The translations under genes and the position numbers were made by a program. This document shows, one piece after another, positions 27,034 through 34,857 of a stretch of 58,580 nucleotides of DNA. Source of the DNA: Amphibacillus sp. MSJ-3 (GTDB taxonomy: Bacteria > Bacillota > Bacilli > Bacillales > Amphibacillaceae). Every line of letters begins with the position of its first letter. Within the stretch, counting starts at the first letter, position 1. The stretch covers positions 1 through 58,580 of the forward strand of contig NZ_JAHLQM010000015.1 in assembly GCF_018919165.1 (NCBI RefSeq), given 5' to 3'. The notes beneath the pieces were generated by a model. The model saw only the letters and a list, made by a program, of their open reading frames with translations. It was not told the DNA's origin and ran no database searches.

Positions 27034-27423
27034 ATGAAGGTTGTATCTTTAGATGATGTATTAGGAACAGAGCACGAGGTTGACGGTGGCAATTGGATCA
27101 GTCGTCGCCTTATCATGAAAAAAGATAAGATGGGATATTCAATTAATGACACGATCATTAAAGCAGGGACAGAAACACATATATGGTACCAAAACCATCT
27201 TGAGTCCGTTTATTGTATCGAAGGGGAAGGTGAAGTCATCACTTTAAGTGATCATAAAATCTGGACCATCAAAGCCAATCAATTATATGCACTTGATCAA
27301 CATGATGAACATCTCCTTCGAGCTAAAACAGATATGCGAATGATTTGTGTTTTTAATCCACCGCTATCTGGACTAGAAATTCACGATGAAAATGGGGTCT
27401 ATCCTATTGATGACCATGAATAG
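27034..27423 (+). CDS. ectC: L-ectoine synthase EctC
   Basis: A 129-residue cupin enzyme closing N-gamma-acetyl-diaminobutyrate to ectoine. It has [26 protein letters not shown], the [25 protein letters not shown] stretch with metal-site residues, [11 protein letters not shown], and the C-terminal [19 protein letters not shown], all standard for EctC. Last gene of ectABC, with GGGGG before the ATG. No ectD (hydroxylase), ask or ectR follows, so the operon makes ectoine, not hydroxyectoine, as far as this window shows. Confidence 0.97.
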   Translation: MKVVSLDDVLGTEHEVDGGNWISRRLIMKKDKMGYSINDTIIKAGTETHIWYQNHLESVYCIEGEGEVITLSDHKIWTIKANQLYALDQHDEHLLRAKTDMRMICVFNPPLSGLEIHDENGVYPIDDHE

Positions 27424-27665
27424 AATGTTGGCTGTTTAATCATAAAGTTTATTCCCTAGGTGAAAAATACACGAGAGACAATACAAATGACTAATTCCAC
27501 AAGAATAAGTTTAGGGCAAGGCATACCTTCTTTCAGTAGATGCTTTACTCCTACTAAGTTTTAGATAAATAAATTTAACCTTTTCTGACTACTGCCCCCA
27601 CTTATGGTCGATCATTTTCCTTGGATGATTGAAGTGGAGATCCTATCTTCCTGTTAATCAATGAT
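27424..27665. other. Spacer after ectC, one weak hairpin
   Basis: About 240 bases before the terminator. It holds a CCACTT/AAGTGG inverted repeat near 27600-27640 around an AT-rich loop. No reading frame or RNA family was recognised. Confidence 0.4.
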
Positions 27666-27712
27666 AAATAGCTGATTGTCTAAGATATAAGACAATCGCT
27701 ATTTTTTTTGCT
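27666..27712 (+). terminator. Terminator upstream of the YueI-like gene, probably of ectABC
   Basis: ATAGCTGATTGTCT pairs, with a small bulge, with AGACAATCGCTAT and is followed by a T8 run. It lies 245 bases after ectC. Confidence 0.7.
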
Positions 27713-27794
27713 AAGATTTGATATACTAGGGTAAGTTATTTATTTAATATCATACGGAAAAGCATCAAATCTATAGATAAGAGGTGAAACAGTC

Positions 27795-28232
27795 ATGTCG
27801 AATAATATTGATGATTACTTAAGTGAAGGAATCCACGGACCAAGACAAACAAATCCAGATGAACGACGCAAATTTTTAGGCAGTTTACGAGAACGCACGG
27901 TTTTCATTTTAACGAAAGAACAAATCATACAACAACTTGGAATTGATCAACTCGATAAAAAGCTAACTGAACATCCCGATACCCAACTTTTACTTAATGG
28001 GCTTATTCCATTTGAAAAACTCAATCCTTATCGCCAAGTTGCGATCAAACATGATAATTCTTATACGATTATCGATGCGAAAGAAAACAAAACCGCCTAT
28101 GGTCTCGTGCTTTGCTATGATCACGCTGTTGATATAGAAGAAATCTCTTTAAAAGAAGAGCAACCTAAACAGAAAAAGCAAGAAAAGCAAAAGCGGTCAT
28201 TTTTTAAAAAACTCTTTGACTTTGATAAATAA
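27795..28232 (+). CDS. YueI-family protein (DUF1694)
   Basis: A 145-residue cytoplasmic protein resembling B. subtilis YueI: YLSEGIHGPRQTNPDERRKFLGSLRERTVFILTKEQ at the N-terminus, then LLLNGLIPFEKLNPYRQVA and YTIIDAKENKTAYGLVLCYDHAVD. The YxxGxxGPxxxxPDERxxFLGSLRERV pattern is the family hallmark. The fold is thought to be related to ribosomal L7Ae-like folds; no function is established. A lysine-rich tail (KQKKQEKQKRSFFKKLFDFDK) is typical. AAGAGGTG precedes the ATG. It is a single-gene unit. Confidence 0.85.
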   Translation: MSNNIDDYLSEGIHGPRQTNPDERRKFLGSLRERTVFILTKEQIIQQLGIDQLDKKLTEHPDTQLLLNGLIPFEKLNPYRQVAIKHDNSYTIIDAKENKTAYGLVLCYDHAVDIEEISLKEEQPKQKKQEKQKRSFFKKLFDFDK

Positions 28233-28285
28233 AGTGAGTCTTCACTTAGTAGAAGGATCTCACCACCCGTCAATCCATGATAAAA

Positions 28286-28326
28286 ACCCTTCAATCAGTA
28301 AGAGGATCATCTTTTGATTGAAGGGT
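28286..28326. terminator. Bidirectional terminator
   Basis: ACCCTTCAATCA pairs with TGATTGAAGGGT, with A/T-rich flanks on both sides, between the YueI-like gene and the convergent ABC importer operon. Confidence 0.75.
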
Positions 28327-28332
28327 CTTATT

Positions 28333-29127
28333 TTACCCCAAAACTGCTCTGTCACTATCCAATTTCTCTCCTCGAATCCGTTGAAATTCATAGAGCAATT
28401 TATCAATGGTCAAGGCTTTCTTTTCAGTACCTGAAATATCTAGAATAATCTGCCCTTTATCCATCATAATTAGGCGATTACCTAAATCTAGTGCTTGCTG
28501 CATATTATGGGTAACCATCAGGGTTGTCAGATCTGTGCTTTGGACAACATCTCTCGTTAACTGTGTAATCAATTCTGCTCTTGCAGGGTCTAAAGCAGCT
28601 GTATGTTCATCTAAAAGTAAAATATCAGGATCAGTGAATGTTGCCATTAATAAAGATAAGGCTTGGCGCTCTCCACCTGATAGTAAGCCTACTTTTACAT
28701 TTAACCGCTTTTCCAGGCCAAGGTTTAATGTTTCAAGCGCTTGTTCAAATAACTCCCGTCGTTTTTTGTTAACACCGAGTTTAAGGCTTCGCTTCTTGGC
28801 TCTTGAATAAGCAATAGCTAGATTCTCCTCGATCGTCATTGTTGGGGAAGTCCCGGCCATAGGGTCTTGGAAAACACGGCCAATATATTGTGATCGTTTA
28901 TATTCTGGAAGCCCAGTCACTTGCTTATGATTAATTTTTACTTGGCCAAGGTCTGGATAGAGGGCCCCAGAAATAACATTCATTAATGTTGACTTCCCAG
29001 CACCATTACTACCGATCACTGTAACAAAATCACCTTTTTCCAATCTTAAATTGATATCCTTCAGTACCTTCTTTTCATCTGATGTATCCTCATTAAAGGT
29101 TAATGAAATATGGTTAAGCTCTAACAT
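28333..29127 (-). CDS. ABC importer ATPase, TrpZ-like
   Basis: A 264-residue ABC ATPase with Walker A GSNGAGKSTLM near residues 38-48, Q-loop VFQDPMAGTSPTMT, signature LLSGGERQALSLLMA, Walker B ILLLDEHTAALDP and the switch His in MVTHNMQQALDLG. LDEHTAALDP is characteristic of the ATPases that pair with ABC_sub_bind (DUF534) lipoproteins. It starts 1 base after the permease stop, in an operon ordered lipoprotein-permease-ATPase. Related systems import tryptophan or tyrosine (TrpXYZ-type), but this cannot be read from the sequence. Confidence 0.9.
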   Translation of the reverse strand: MLELNHISLTFNEDTSDEKKVLKDINLRLEKGDFVTVIGSNGAGKSTLMNVISGALYPDLGQVKINHKQVTGLPEYKRSQYIGRVFQDPMAGTSPTMTIEENLAIAYSRAKKRSLKLGVNKKRRELFEQALETLNLGLEKRLNVKVGLLSGGERQALSLLMATFTDPDILLLDEHTAALDPARAELITQLTRDVVQSTDLTTLMVTHNMQQALDLGNRLIMMDKGQIILDISGTEKKALTIDKLLYEFQRIRGEKLDSDRAVLG

Positions 29128-29128
29128 A

Positions 29129-30115
29129 CTAAGCCCCCTCCTTCAATTGCTGTTCAAGGGTTAATCTTTTATTTCGTTTCCGTTTTAGCTCTTTATGGTT
29201 AGTGATTAACCTTGGAACAACCAGGGCAATAATGACTAAGACAGATGTAATTAATTTCATATCTCCCGTATCTAGAAACTGCGAACGTAAAGCTAATGTC
29301 ATCACGATTCGATAGATAATAGCACCTACAATAACAGCTAATGTTGTTCGCATAATTGTTTTTGTCCCAATGACAGATTCACCAATAATTACTGAAGCAA
29401 GTCCAATCACAATCATACCAATCCCCATATTTAAATCAGCAAATCCAGCATATTGAGCATAAAGGGCACCAGATACAGCAACTAGGCCATTTGATAATCC
29501 TAAACCAATAATTTTTAAATAGTCTGTATTGGCAGAAAAACTACGAATCATTGTCTCATTATCACCTGTTGCTCTGAGCGCGATACCAATTTCTGTTTTC
29601 AAAAAGTAGTCAAGTATTAATTTAATCATAAAAGTCAAAATGAGCATACTGATTAAAATACCCCAAGTATTCGGGACATGTTCTAAGCCGAGTAAACCAA
29701 GTAAATAGTTGATACTCTCATCAATTCCAAGCGTTGACCATATCTCAGTTAATTTTGTGAAAATGGTTGGCTGATTCAATAACGGAATATTTGATTGACC
29801 CATAATCCGTAAATTGATTGAATAAAGTGCAGTCATCATTAAAATTCCTGAAAGCAAGGGGTTAATTTTACCTTTTGTATTTAATAACCCTGTCAAACTC
29901 CCCGCTAAAAACCCAGCAATTAAAGCAAGTAAAGTTGCCAACAATGTTGAATAATCATTTAATATAGCAATTGCTACAACCGCTGCTCCTGTCACAAAAC
30001 TCCCATCAACTGTTAGGTCCGGAAAATCAAGTATCCGAAATGATAGGTAAACACCGAGTGCCATGATTGCATAGATAACACCCGATTCAAATGCATTAAA
30101 TATTGAAATAAACAC
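29129..30115 (-). CDS. ABC importer permease, TrpY-like
   Basis: A 328-residue integral membrane protein of the BPD_transp_2 (LivH/RbsC-like) family. It begins FNAFESGVIYAIMALGVYLSFRILDFPDLTVDGSFVTGAA, the typical start of the permeases of this system, and has about eight hydrophobic segments. The cytoplasmic coupling region around LRATGDNETMIRSFSANTDYLKIIGL carries the ATPase contact. It lies between the lipoprotein and the ATPase genes and is one transmembrane component that probably works as a homodimer. Confidence 0.9.
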   Translation of the reverse strand: MFISIFNAFESGVIYAIMALGVYLSFRILDFPDLTVDGSFVTGAAVVAIAILNDYSTLLATLLALIAGFLAGSLTGLLNTKGKINPLLSGILMMTALYSINLRIMGQSNIPLLNQPTIFTKLTEIWSTLGIDESINYLLGLLGLEHVPNTWGILISMLILTFMIKLILDYFLKTEIGIALRATGDNETMIRSFSANTDYLKIIGLGLSNGLVAVSGALYAQYAGFADLNMGIGMIVIGLASVIIGESVIGTKTIMRTTLAVIVGAIIYRIVMTLALRSQFLDTGDMKLITSVLVIIALVVPRLITNHKELKRKRNKRLTLEQQLKEGA

Positions 30116-30216
30116 AACAATTTCTCCCCTTCTTTGTCAAACAAACCTTCTACTTTAAAATACTCTACAAATAATCAATGATAATCTATATGAAATTCTC
30201 TCTAAATATATCATTA

Positions 30217-31218
30217 TCATTGAGCAGCATCATCCCAATCTGCATTCCACTCAATACCTTGTTTTTCAGCTGCTGATTCATTAATGAATAACTGAATTTC
30301 AGGGGGATACTCTACACTAATATCCGCTAGATCCTTCGAACCAGTTAAAATATCTACCGCCATTTCACCTGTTCGATAACCGATCGTATAATAATCAATC
30401 CCGAATGTAGCAAAACCACCTCTTTCTAATGAGTCGGGTTCGCCTACGATAAGTGGAAGTTTCTGTTCATTAGCAACTGCAACAACCGTTTCTAGAGCAG
30501 ATACGACTGTATTGTCTGTCACAATATAAAGTAAATCGACTTCTCCAACTAATGAAGTCGTTGCTTGTTGAACTTCAGCAGACGTCGCAACTGTCCGCTC
30601 AACTACAGTTAAGCTCGTATCTTGAACGGCATCGTTAACGTGCTCAATTTGAATAACTGAGTTTTGTTCACCAGCATTATAAACAACACCAATCGTTGAG
30701 TCAGGAAAATACTGCTCAATAAAGTTGATTGTTTCTACAATCGCATCTGGGTGCATGTCCAGTACACCCGTAATATTACCATCCGTTTGATCTAATTCAG
30801 CTACCAACCCAGCCTCAACGGCATCAGTTACAGAAGTGAACACAATCGGAGTCTCACGAGTAGCTTGTAGTGCCGCCTGAGCACTCGGTGTCGCATTAGC
30901 AAAAATTAAATCTACCTGATCAGCAACAAAGTTCTGAGCAATCGTCGATGTATTACTCTGATCGCCTTGTGCATTTCTATAATCATATTCAACATTTAAA
31001 CCAGCCTCTTCAATTGCATCTTGAAAACCCTCATAAGCCGCATCTAAAGAAGGATGTTCAACAAATTGCGAAACACCAATTTGATAAACCTTATCCCCAT
31101 CGTTTTGATTGGATGCTTCATTTGTTGTTGAACCACTTTGCTTATCTGGCGCACAAGCACCTAATCCCATCATTACAATTAAACTAACCCCTAACATAAA
31201 CCACCTATTTTTCTTCAC
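30217..31218 (-). CDS. ABC importer substrate-binding lipoprotein, TrpX-like
   Basis: A 333-residue lipoprotein of the ABC_sub_bind (DUF534) family. The signal is KKNRWFMLGVSLIVMMGLGACA with a lipobox LGAC; a Ser/Thr/Asn-rich linker follows. The body contains YQIGVSQFVEHPSLDAAYEGFQDAIEEAG, FVADQVDLIFANATPSAQAAL, IVFTSVTDAVEAGLV, VGVVYNAGEQNSVIQIEHV-like and LLYIVTDNTVVSALETVV, all typical. First gene of the importer operon; 100 bases separate it from the permease. In streptococci this family binds tryptophan. No T-box or other amino-acid leader was visible upstream, so its substrate stays open. Confidence 0.9.
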   Translation of the reverse strand: MKKNRWFMLGVSLIVMMGLGACAPDKQSGSTTNEASNQNDGDKVYQIGVSQFVEHPSLDAAYEGFQDAIEEAGLNVEYDYRNAQGDQSNTSTIAQNFVADQVDLIFANATPSAQAALQATRETPIVFTSVTDAVEAGLVAELDQTDGNITGVLDMHPDAIVETINFIEQYFPDSTIGVVYNAGEQNSVIQIEHVNDAVQDTSLTVVERTVATSAEVQQATTSLVGEVDLLYIVTDNTVVSALETVVAVANEQKLPLIVGEPDSLERGGFATFGIDYYTIGYRTGEMAVDILTGSKDLADISVEYPPEIQLFINESAAEKQGIEWNADWDDAAQ

Positions 31219-31450
31219 TTGTCTGCTCTCCTCATTGTTTTTCTATTTTTAATTTTCTGAATTTAATGTGAATTATTATACCACACTTTGTTATACTACT
31301 GTATGCTTTTATTAAGAATGTTTCTAACTTTTTAACACAATATTAAAATATTTTTTTCACAGAAGACAAACGGATTGCCCTTACTCGAATAGAATCAACT
31401 AGCATCGTTAGAAAAAGATTCCTTAATCCCTTTATCGGATCATGAAAAGA

Positions 31451-31493
31451 ATAACCTTGCACTGTCCTTTTCGCAAAGACCATACAAGGTTAT
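31451..31493 (-). terminator. Terminator after fni
   Basis: ATAACCTTG pairs with CAAGGTTAT, with a second inner stem GTC/GAC around CGC. The minus-strand tail is TCTTTTC. Confidence 0.65.
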
Positions 31494-31500
31494 TTAATCA

Positions 31501-32529
31501 TTAGCTTAATTTTACTCGATCTGTTTGTTTTAAATCTTCGATGGTTGCTATTCCTAAACCAAACATAGCCATTTGTAACTCTAATTCACGCGTCGCTAAC
31601 ACCTCGATCACAGCATCAGCCGATTCGATTGCATCTTGTAAGAGAGAGCGAGCAAAACCAACAAAGTCCGCGCCTAGTGCTATTGCCTTAGCCGCATCCA
31701 CTCCTGTTTTCATCCCACCACTAGCAAAAACCGCTGTATCATCTACTATTTTTCTCACTGTTACCAAGCTTTCAACAGTAGAGATACCCCAATCGACAAA
31801 CGCCTCAGCTGCTTGCTTTCGGATAGGATCATTGGACCGGAGCTTCTCTACTTGACTCCAGGATGTTCCACCAGCACCTGCAACATCGATAAATTGAATA
31901 CCTACATTAGCTAATCGTTGGGCCGACTTACCGTCTATTCCCCAACCCACTTCTTTTATGCCAAGTGGGACATCTAGCGTTTTAGCCAGTTGTTCAATCT
32001 TAGGTAATAGCTTTTCAAAGTTTGTATCCCCATTTGTCTGAATCACTTCTTGAATTGTATTTAAATGAAGAACAAGTGCACTAGCTTCTGTTAAATCAAT
32101 TATCTTTTGACATTGTTCAATCGAAAAACCGTAATTTAGTTGAACTGCCCCGAGGTTAGCAATAATCGGGGTCGTTGGCGCATATTTCCGGACTTGAAAT
32201 GAATCATTATAAGCATCATTTTCAAGTAAGGCCCGGGTTGATCCCAAAGCAAATACCCAACCTCGCTCTTGAGCAGCAATAGCTAAATTTCGATTGATTT
32301 TAGTTGCTTCCTCTGAACCACCCGTCATTGAACTGATTAAAAATGGAGTAGCCATTTCTTGACCGAAGAAAGTTGTTGATAATGAAATCTTATTAAAATC
32401 AATTTCAGGTAAGGCATTGTGAATTAATCGTACCGATTCCATTCCCGATGTAATCCCTTCACCCATTACTTGATCTGTTAAACACAATGTAATGTGCTCA
32501 GCCTTACGCTTATTTATTTGCTCCGACAT
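31501..32529 (-). CDS. fni: Type 2 isopentenyl-diphosphate delta-isomerase
   Basis: A 342-residue FMN enzyme interconverting isopentenyl and dimethylallyl diphosphate. The N-terminal RKAEHITLCL, PFLISSMTGGSEEATKINRNLA, FALGSTRALLEN, LVLHLNTIQEVIQTNGD with the catalytic Gln, VPLGIKEVGWGI, GIQFIDVAGAGGTSWSQVE and VFASGGMKTGVDAAKAIALGADFVG blocks are all as expected. It completes the mevalonate-route isoprenoid pathway whose three kinase/decarboxylase genes lie at 48-51 kb. It is a single gene, divergent from pepT. Confidence 0.95.
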   Translation of the reverse strand: MSEQINKRKAEHITLCLTDQVMGEGITSGMESVRLIHNALPEIDFNKISLSTTFFGQEMATPFLISSMTGGSEEATKINRNLAIAAQERGWVFALGSTRALLENDAYNDSFQVRKYAPTTPIIANLGAVQLNYGFSIEQCQKIIDLTEASALVLHLNTIQEVIQTNGDTNFEKLLPKIEQLAKTLDVPLGIKEVGWGIDGKSAQRLANVGIQFIDVAGAGGTSWSQVEKLRSNDPIRKQAAEAFVDWGISTVESLVTVRKIVDDTAVFASGGMKTGVDAAKAIALGADFVGFARSLLQDAIESADAVIEVLATRELELQMAMFGLGIATIEDLKQTDRVKLS

Positions 32530-32650
32530 GATCTAACCCCTCTACTATAAAATTCAGTTAAAAATCCTTGCAAACAGCTCACCGTCTGTGTTACCTTCTA
32601 CTTTAACATAACTACTAAATCTATTAACAGTTTTCCGTACTAATTATTCA

Positions 32651-32684
32651 TCGATAATTAATTATGTTAAAATATAATTATCGA
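32651..32684. promoter_or_regulatory. Inverted repeat at the pepT promoter
   Basis: Perfect 10-bp arms TCGATAATTA and TAATTATCGA separated by 14 bases that include a TTAAAAT -10-like box. They lie 23-56 bases before the pepT start. A repressor site over the promoter is likely, but I do not recognise the regulator. Confidence 0.45.
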
Positions 32685-32706
32685 AAATAAATGGAGATGA
32701 CAACGA

Positions 32707-33942
32707 ATGAAACAAGACTTAATTAAACGATTTACCTCTTATGTTAAAATCGATACTCAATCCAATGAGGACAACGAAACATGTCCATCAACAGAAGGAC
32801 AATGGACATTGGCAAAACAGCTTTTTGAAGAATTAAAGACAATTGGAATGGAAAATGTCACAATAGATGAGCATTGTTATGTCATGGCAACATTGCCTGC
32901 TAATACAGATAAAGAGGTTGAAACAATTGGCTTCCTAGCACATCTTGATACCGCAACAGATCTAACAGGGAAAAATGTCAAACCACAAGTCGTCGAAAAA
33001 TATAATGGTGAAGATATTGTCTTAAACGAAGAAAAGAACATCGTCTTAAGAACAGATGACTATCCTGCTTTGAAAAACTATCAAGGGCAAACATTAATTA
33101 CAACAGATGGGACAACATTACTTGGTGCTGATAATAAAGCAGGTATAGCTGAAATCATAACAGCAATGGACTACCTCATTCAACATCCGGAAATCAAGCA
33201 CGGTAAAATTCGTGTTGCTTTTACTCCAGATGAAGAAATTGGCCGGGGTCCACATAAATTTAATGTTGATGCATTTGATGCAGATTATGCTTATACAGTT
33301 GACGGTGGGCCTTTAGGTGAATTACAATATGAAAGCTTTAATGCTGCTGCTGCGAAGATTTCCCTTTTTGGTAATAATGTTCATCCAGGAACAGCAAAAA
33401 ATAAAATGCTTAATTCTATTAAAATGGCGATTGCCTTCAATGACCGTTTACCAGCTGAACAGGCACCTGAATTTACGGAGGGATATGAAGGATTCTATCA
33501 TCTGCTTTCCTTTACAGGTGATACCGAAACAAGTAAACTTTACTATATTATTCGTGATCATGACCGCAAATCTTTTGAGCAGAAAAAAGACTTCATTCTT
33601 AAGCTCGTTCAAGAATTTAAACAAAAATATGGTGAGCAAGTCATTTCAATAGAGATGACAGATCAATATTATAATATGCGCGAAAAAATAGAACCCGTCC
33701 ATCATATTATCGATATTGCATCCGAGGCAATGGAGGATCTTGGGATTGATCCGATCATTGAACCGATTCGTGGTGGAACAGATGGTTCTCAACTCTCCTA
33801 CATGGGCTTGCCAACACCTAACTTATTCACAGGCGGTGAGAATTTCCATGGAAAATTCGAATACGTTTCCGTTGATCATATGGAAAAAGCCGTTGAGACA
33901 ATTGTAAAGATTTGCTCATTGTTTGAAGGATATGCAGAGTAA
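32707..33942 (+). CDS. pepT: Tripeptide aminopeptidase PepT
   Basis: A 411-residue M20-family zinc aminopeptidase acting on tripeptides in the cytoplasm, the usual length for PepT. It contains [15 protein letters not shown], the metal-ligand region [39 protein letters not shown], the catalytic glutamate region [39 protein letters not shown] and the C-terminal [39 protein letters not shown] precedes the ATG. It is monocistronic and has an unusual inverted repeat at its promoter. Confidence 0.97.
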   Translation: MKQDLIKRFTSYVKIDTQSNEDNETCPSTEGQWTLAKQLFEELKTIGMENVTIDEHCYVMATLPANTDKEVETIGFLAHLDTATDLTGKNVKPQVVEKYNGEDIVLNEEKNIVLRTDDYPALKNYQGQTLITTDGTTLLGADNKAGIAEIITAMDYLIQHPEIKHGKIRVAFTPDEEIGRGPHKFNVDAFDADYAYTVDGGPLGELQYESFNAAAAKISLFGNNVHPGTAKNKMLNSIKMAIAFNDRLPAEQAPEFTEGYEGFYHLLSFTGDTETSKLYYIIRDHDRKSFEQKKDFILKLVQEFKQKYGEQVISIEMTDQYYNMREKIEPVHHIIDIASEAMEDLGIDPIIEPIRGGTDGSQLSYMGLPTPNLFTGGENFHGKFEYVSVDHMEKAVETIVKICSLFEGYAE

Positions 33943-34018
33943 AACAACCTTAATTATACTAAAGAAATAGATAAATAAGCAGTAACATTTACTAGACTAT
34001 AAAGAAGGGATGAAAGTT

Positions 34019-34471
34019 ATGAAACAGATCAAATATATTATTTCAGGAGTTGTCTTACTTCTATTCTTAACTGCTTGTCAGGCGGATATGAACGAAAGCC
34101 CAGATACAGGCAATAATCAAAATACCGAATCAGAACAAGTCGAGAATAATGAAATGGATGAGGTTGATGAGCCTAATGAGGTTGATGAACCTGATGAGGT
34201 TACTGAGGATGACGACCAAGAAGAAGCCGAGTCAGAAGACAATGATACAGATGTAGATAGCTTTGAGGAAATGGAAGTTGTTGAACAATACATTGACTTA
34301 TCTGTCTATCAATACGAATTACTAACAGATAATCAAAATAAAAGGGTCATGCTTTTTAAATCAGATCAATCAAATAAGGAATATAAATCAATCTTTATTA
34401 AAAATAAAAACCGCTTAAAAATTATTCATTTAGGTGAAGATGGATTAATATTTAATGATAAAATAGATTAA
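34019..34471 (+). CDS. Acidic lipoprotein of unknown function
   Basis: About 150 residues from the ATG at 34019, preferred over one three codons earlier because the AGAAGGG site is then 9 bases away. A lipoprotein signal KQIKYIISGVVLLLFLTAC (lipobox LTAC) is followed by a very acidic low-complexity linker of about 60 residues with a VDEP repeat (VDEPNEVDEPDEV). A small C-terminal region follows (YIDLSVYQYELLTDNQNKRVMLFK...). I do not recognise the domain. The acidic linker is usual for cell-surface proteins of salt-adapted bacteria. It probably stands alone. Confidence 0.75.
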   Translation: MKQIKYIISGVVLLLFLTACQADMNESPDTGNNQNTESEQVENNEMDEVDEPNEVDEPDEVTEDDDQEEAESEDNDTDVDSFEEMEVVEQYIDLSVYQYELLTDNQNKRVMLFKSDQSNKEYKSIFIKNKNRLKIIHLGEDGLIFNDKID

Positions 34472-34479
34472 TGTTTATT

Positions 34480-34514
34480 AAGTGGGCTAGGCAATCAATT
34501 TGTCTAGTCCACTT
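34480..34514 (+). terminator. Terminator after the acidic lipoprotein gene
   Basis: AAGTGGGCTAG pairs with CTAGTCCACTT around a 13-base loop and is followed by ATTTGTTAT. Confidence 0.7.
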
Positions 34515-34586
34515 ATTTGTTATCTAGATAAGTTAATTTCATAATGACCTAACTGAGAATAAATACGACAATTAAGAAAGGAAAGG

Positions 34587-34680
34587 TAATCCACAAGTTT
34601 ATCCACAATTCAATCCTAAATTCAGCCAGGATTATTACTTTTATCCACAGTATCAACAGATTACTTCATTGTTATCCACA
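34587..34680 (+). other. Cluster of four DnaA boxes
   Basis: Three exact TTATCCACA boxes (34599-34607, 34641-34649, 34672-34680) and one with a single mismatch (TAATCCACA, 34587-34595) lie in the same orientation within 94 bases, between two convergent genes. This position argues against promoter control. dnaA, dnaN and other origin genes are not nearby. It may be a DnaA-titrating or DnaA-reactivating site, or part of an origin-linked regulatory region. Confidence 0.7.
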
Positions 34681-34857
34681 GTTATTTGTGTATTTCTTAT
34701 ATTATTAATCTAGTCTACCTAATATTAACCCCGTTCTCTATCAAAAACTCTTACTAAATAGCTTATGTTACATCGAAAAAGGTATGATTGATTATAGCAT
34801 GACACTAAATAACAAGTCATAACCATCTTTACCACCATGTTAATAAAACAAGGACTT

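Noticed and set aside
28406-28810. 134-codon frame on the strand opposite the importer ATPase
   Set aside because: It is the antisense shadow of a gene with intact Walker A, signature and Walker B motifs.
30200-30225. TATCATTATCATTGAG resembling a Fur box
   Set aside because: It overlaps the end of the importer lipoprotein gene, not a promoter, and matches only one half of the Fur consensus.
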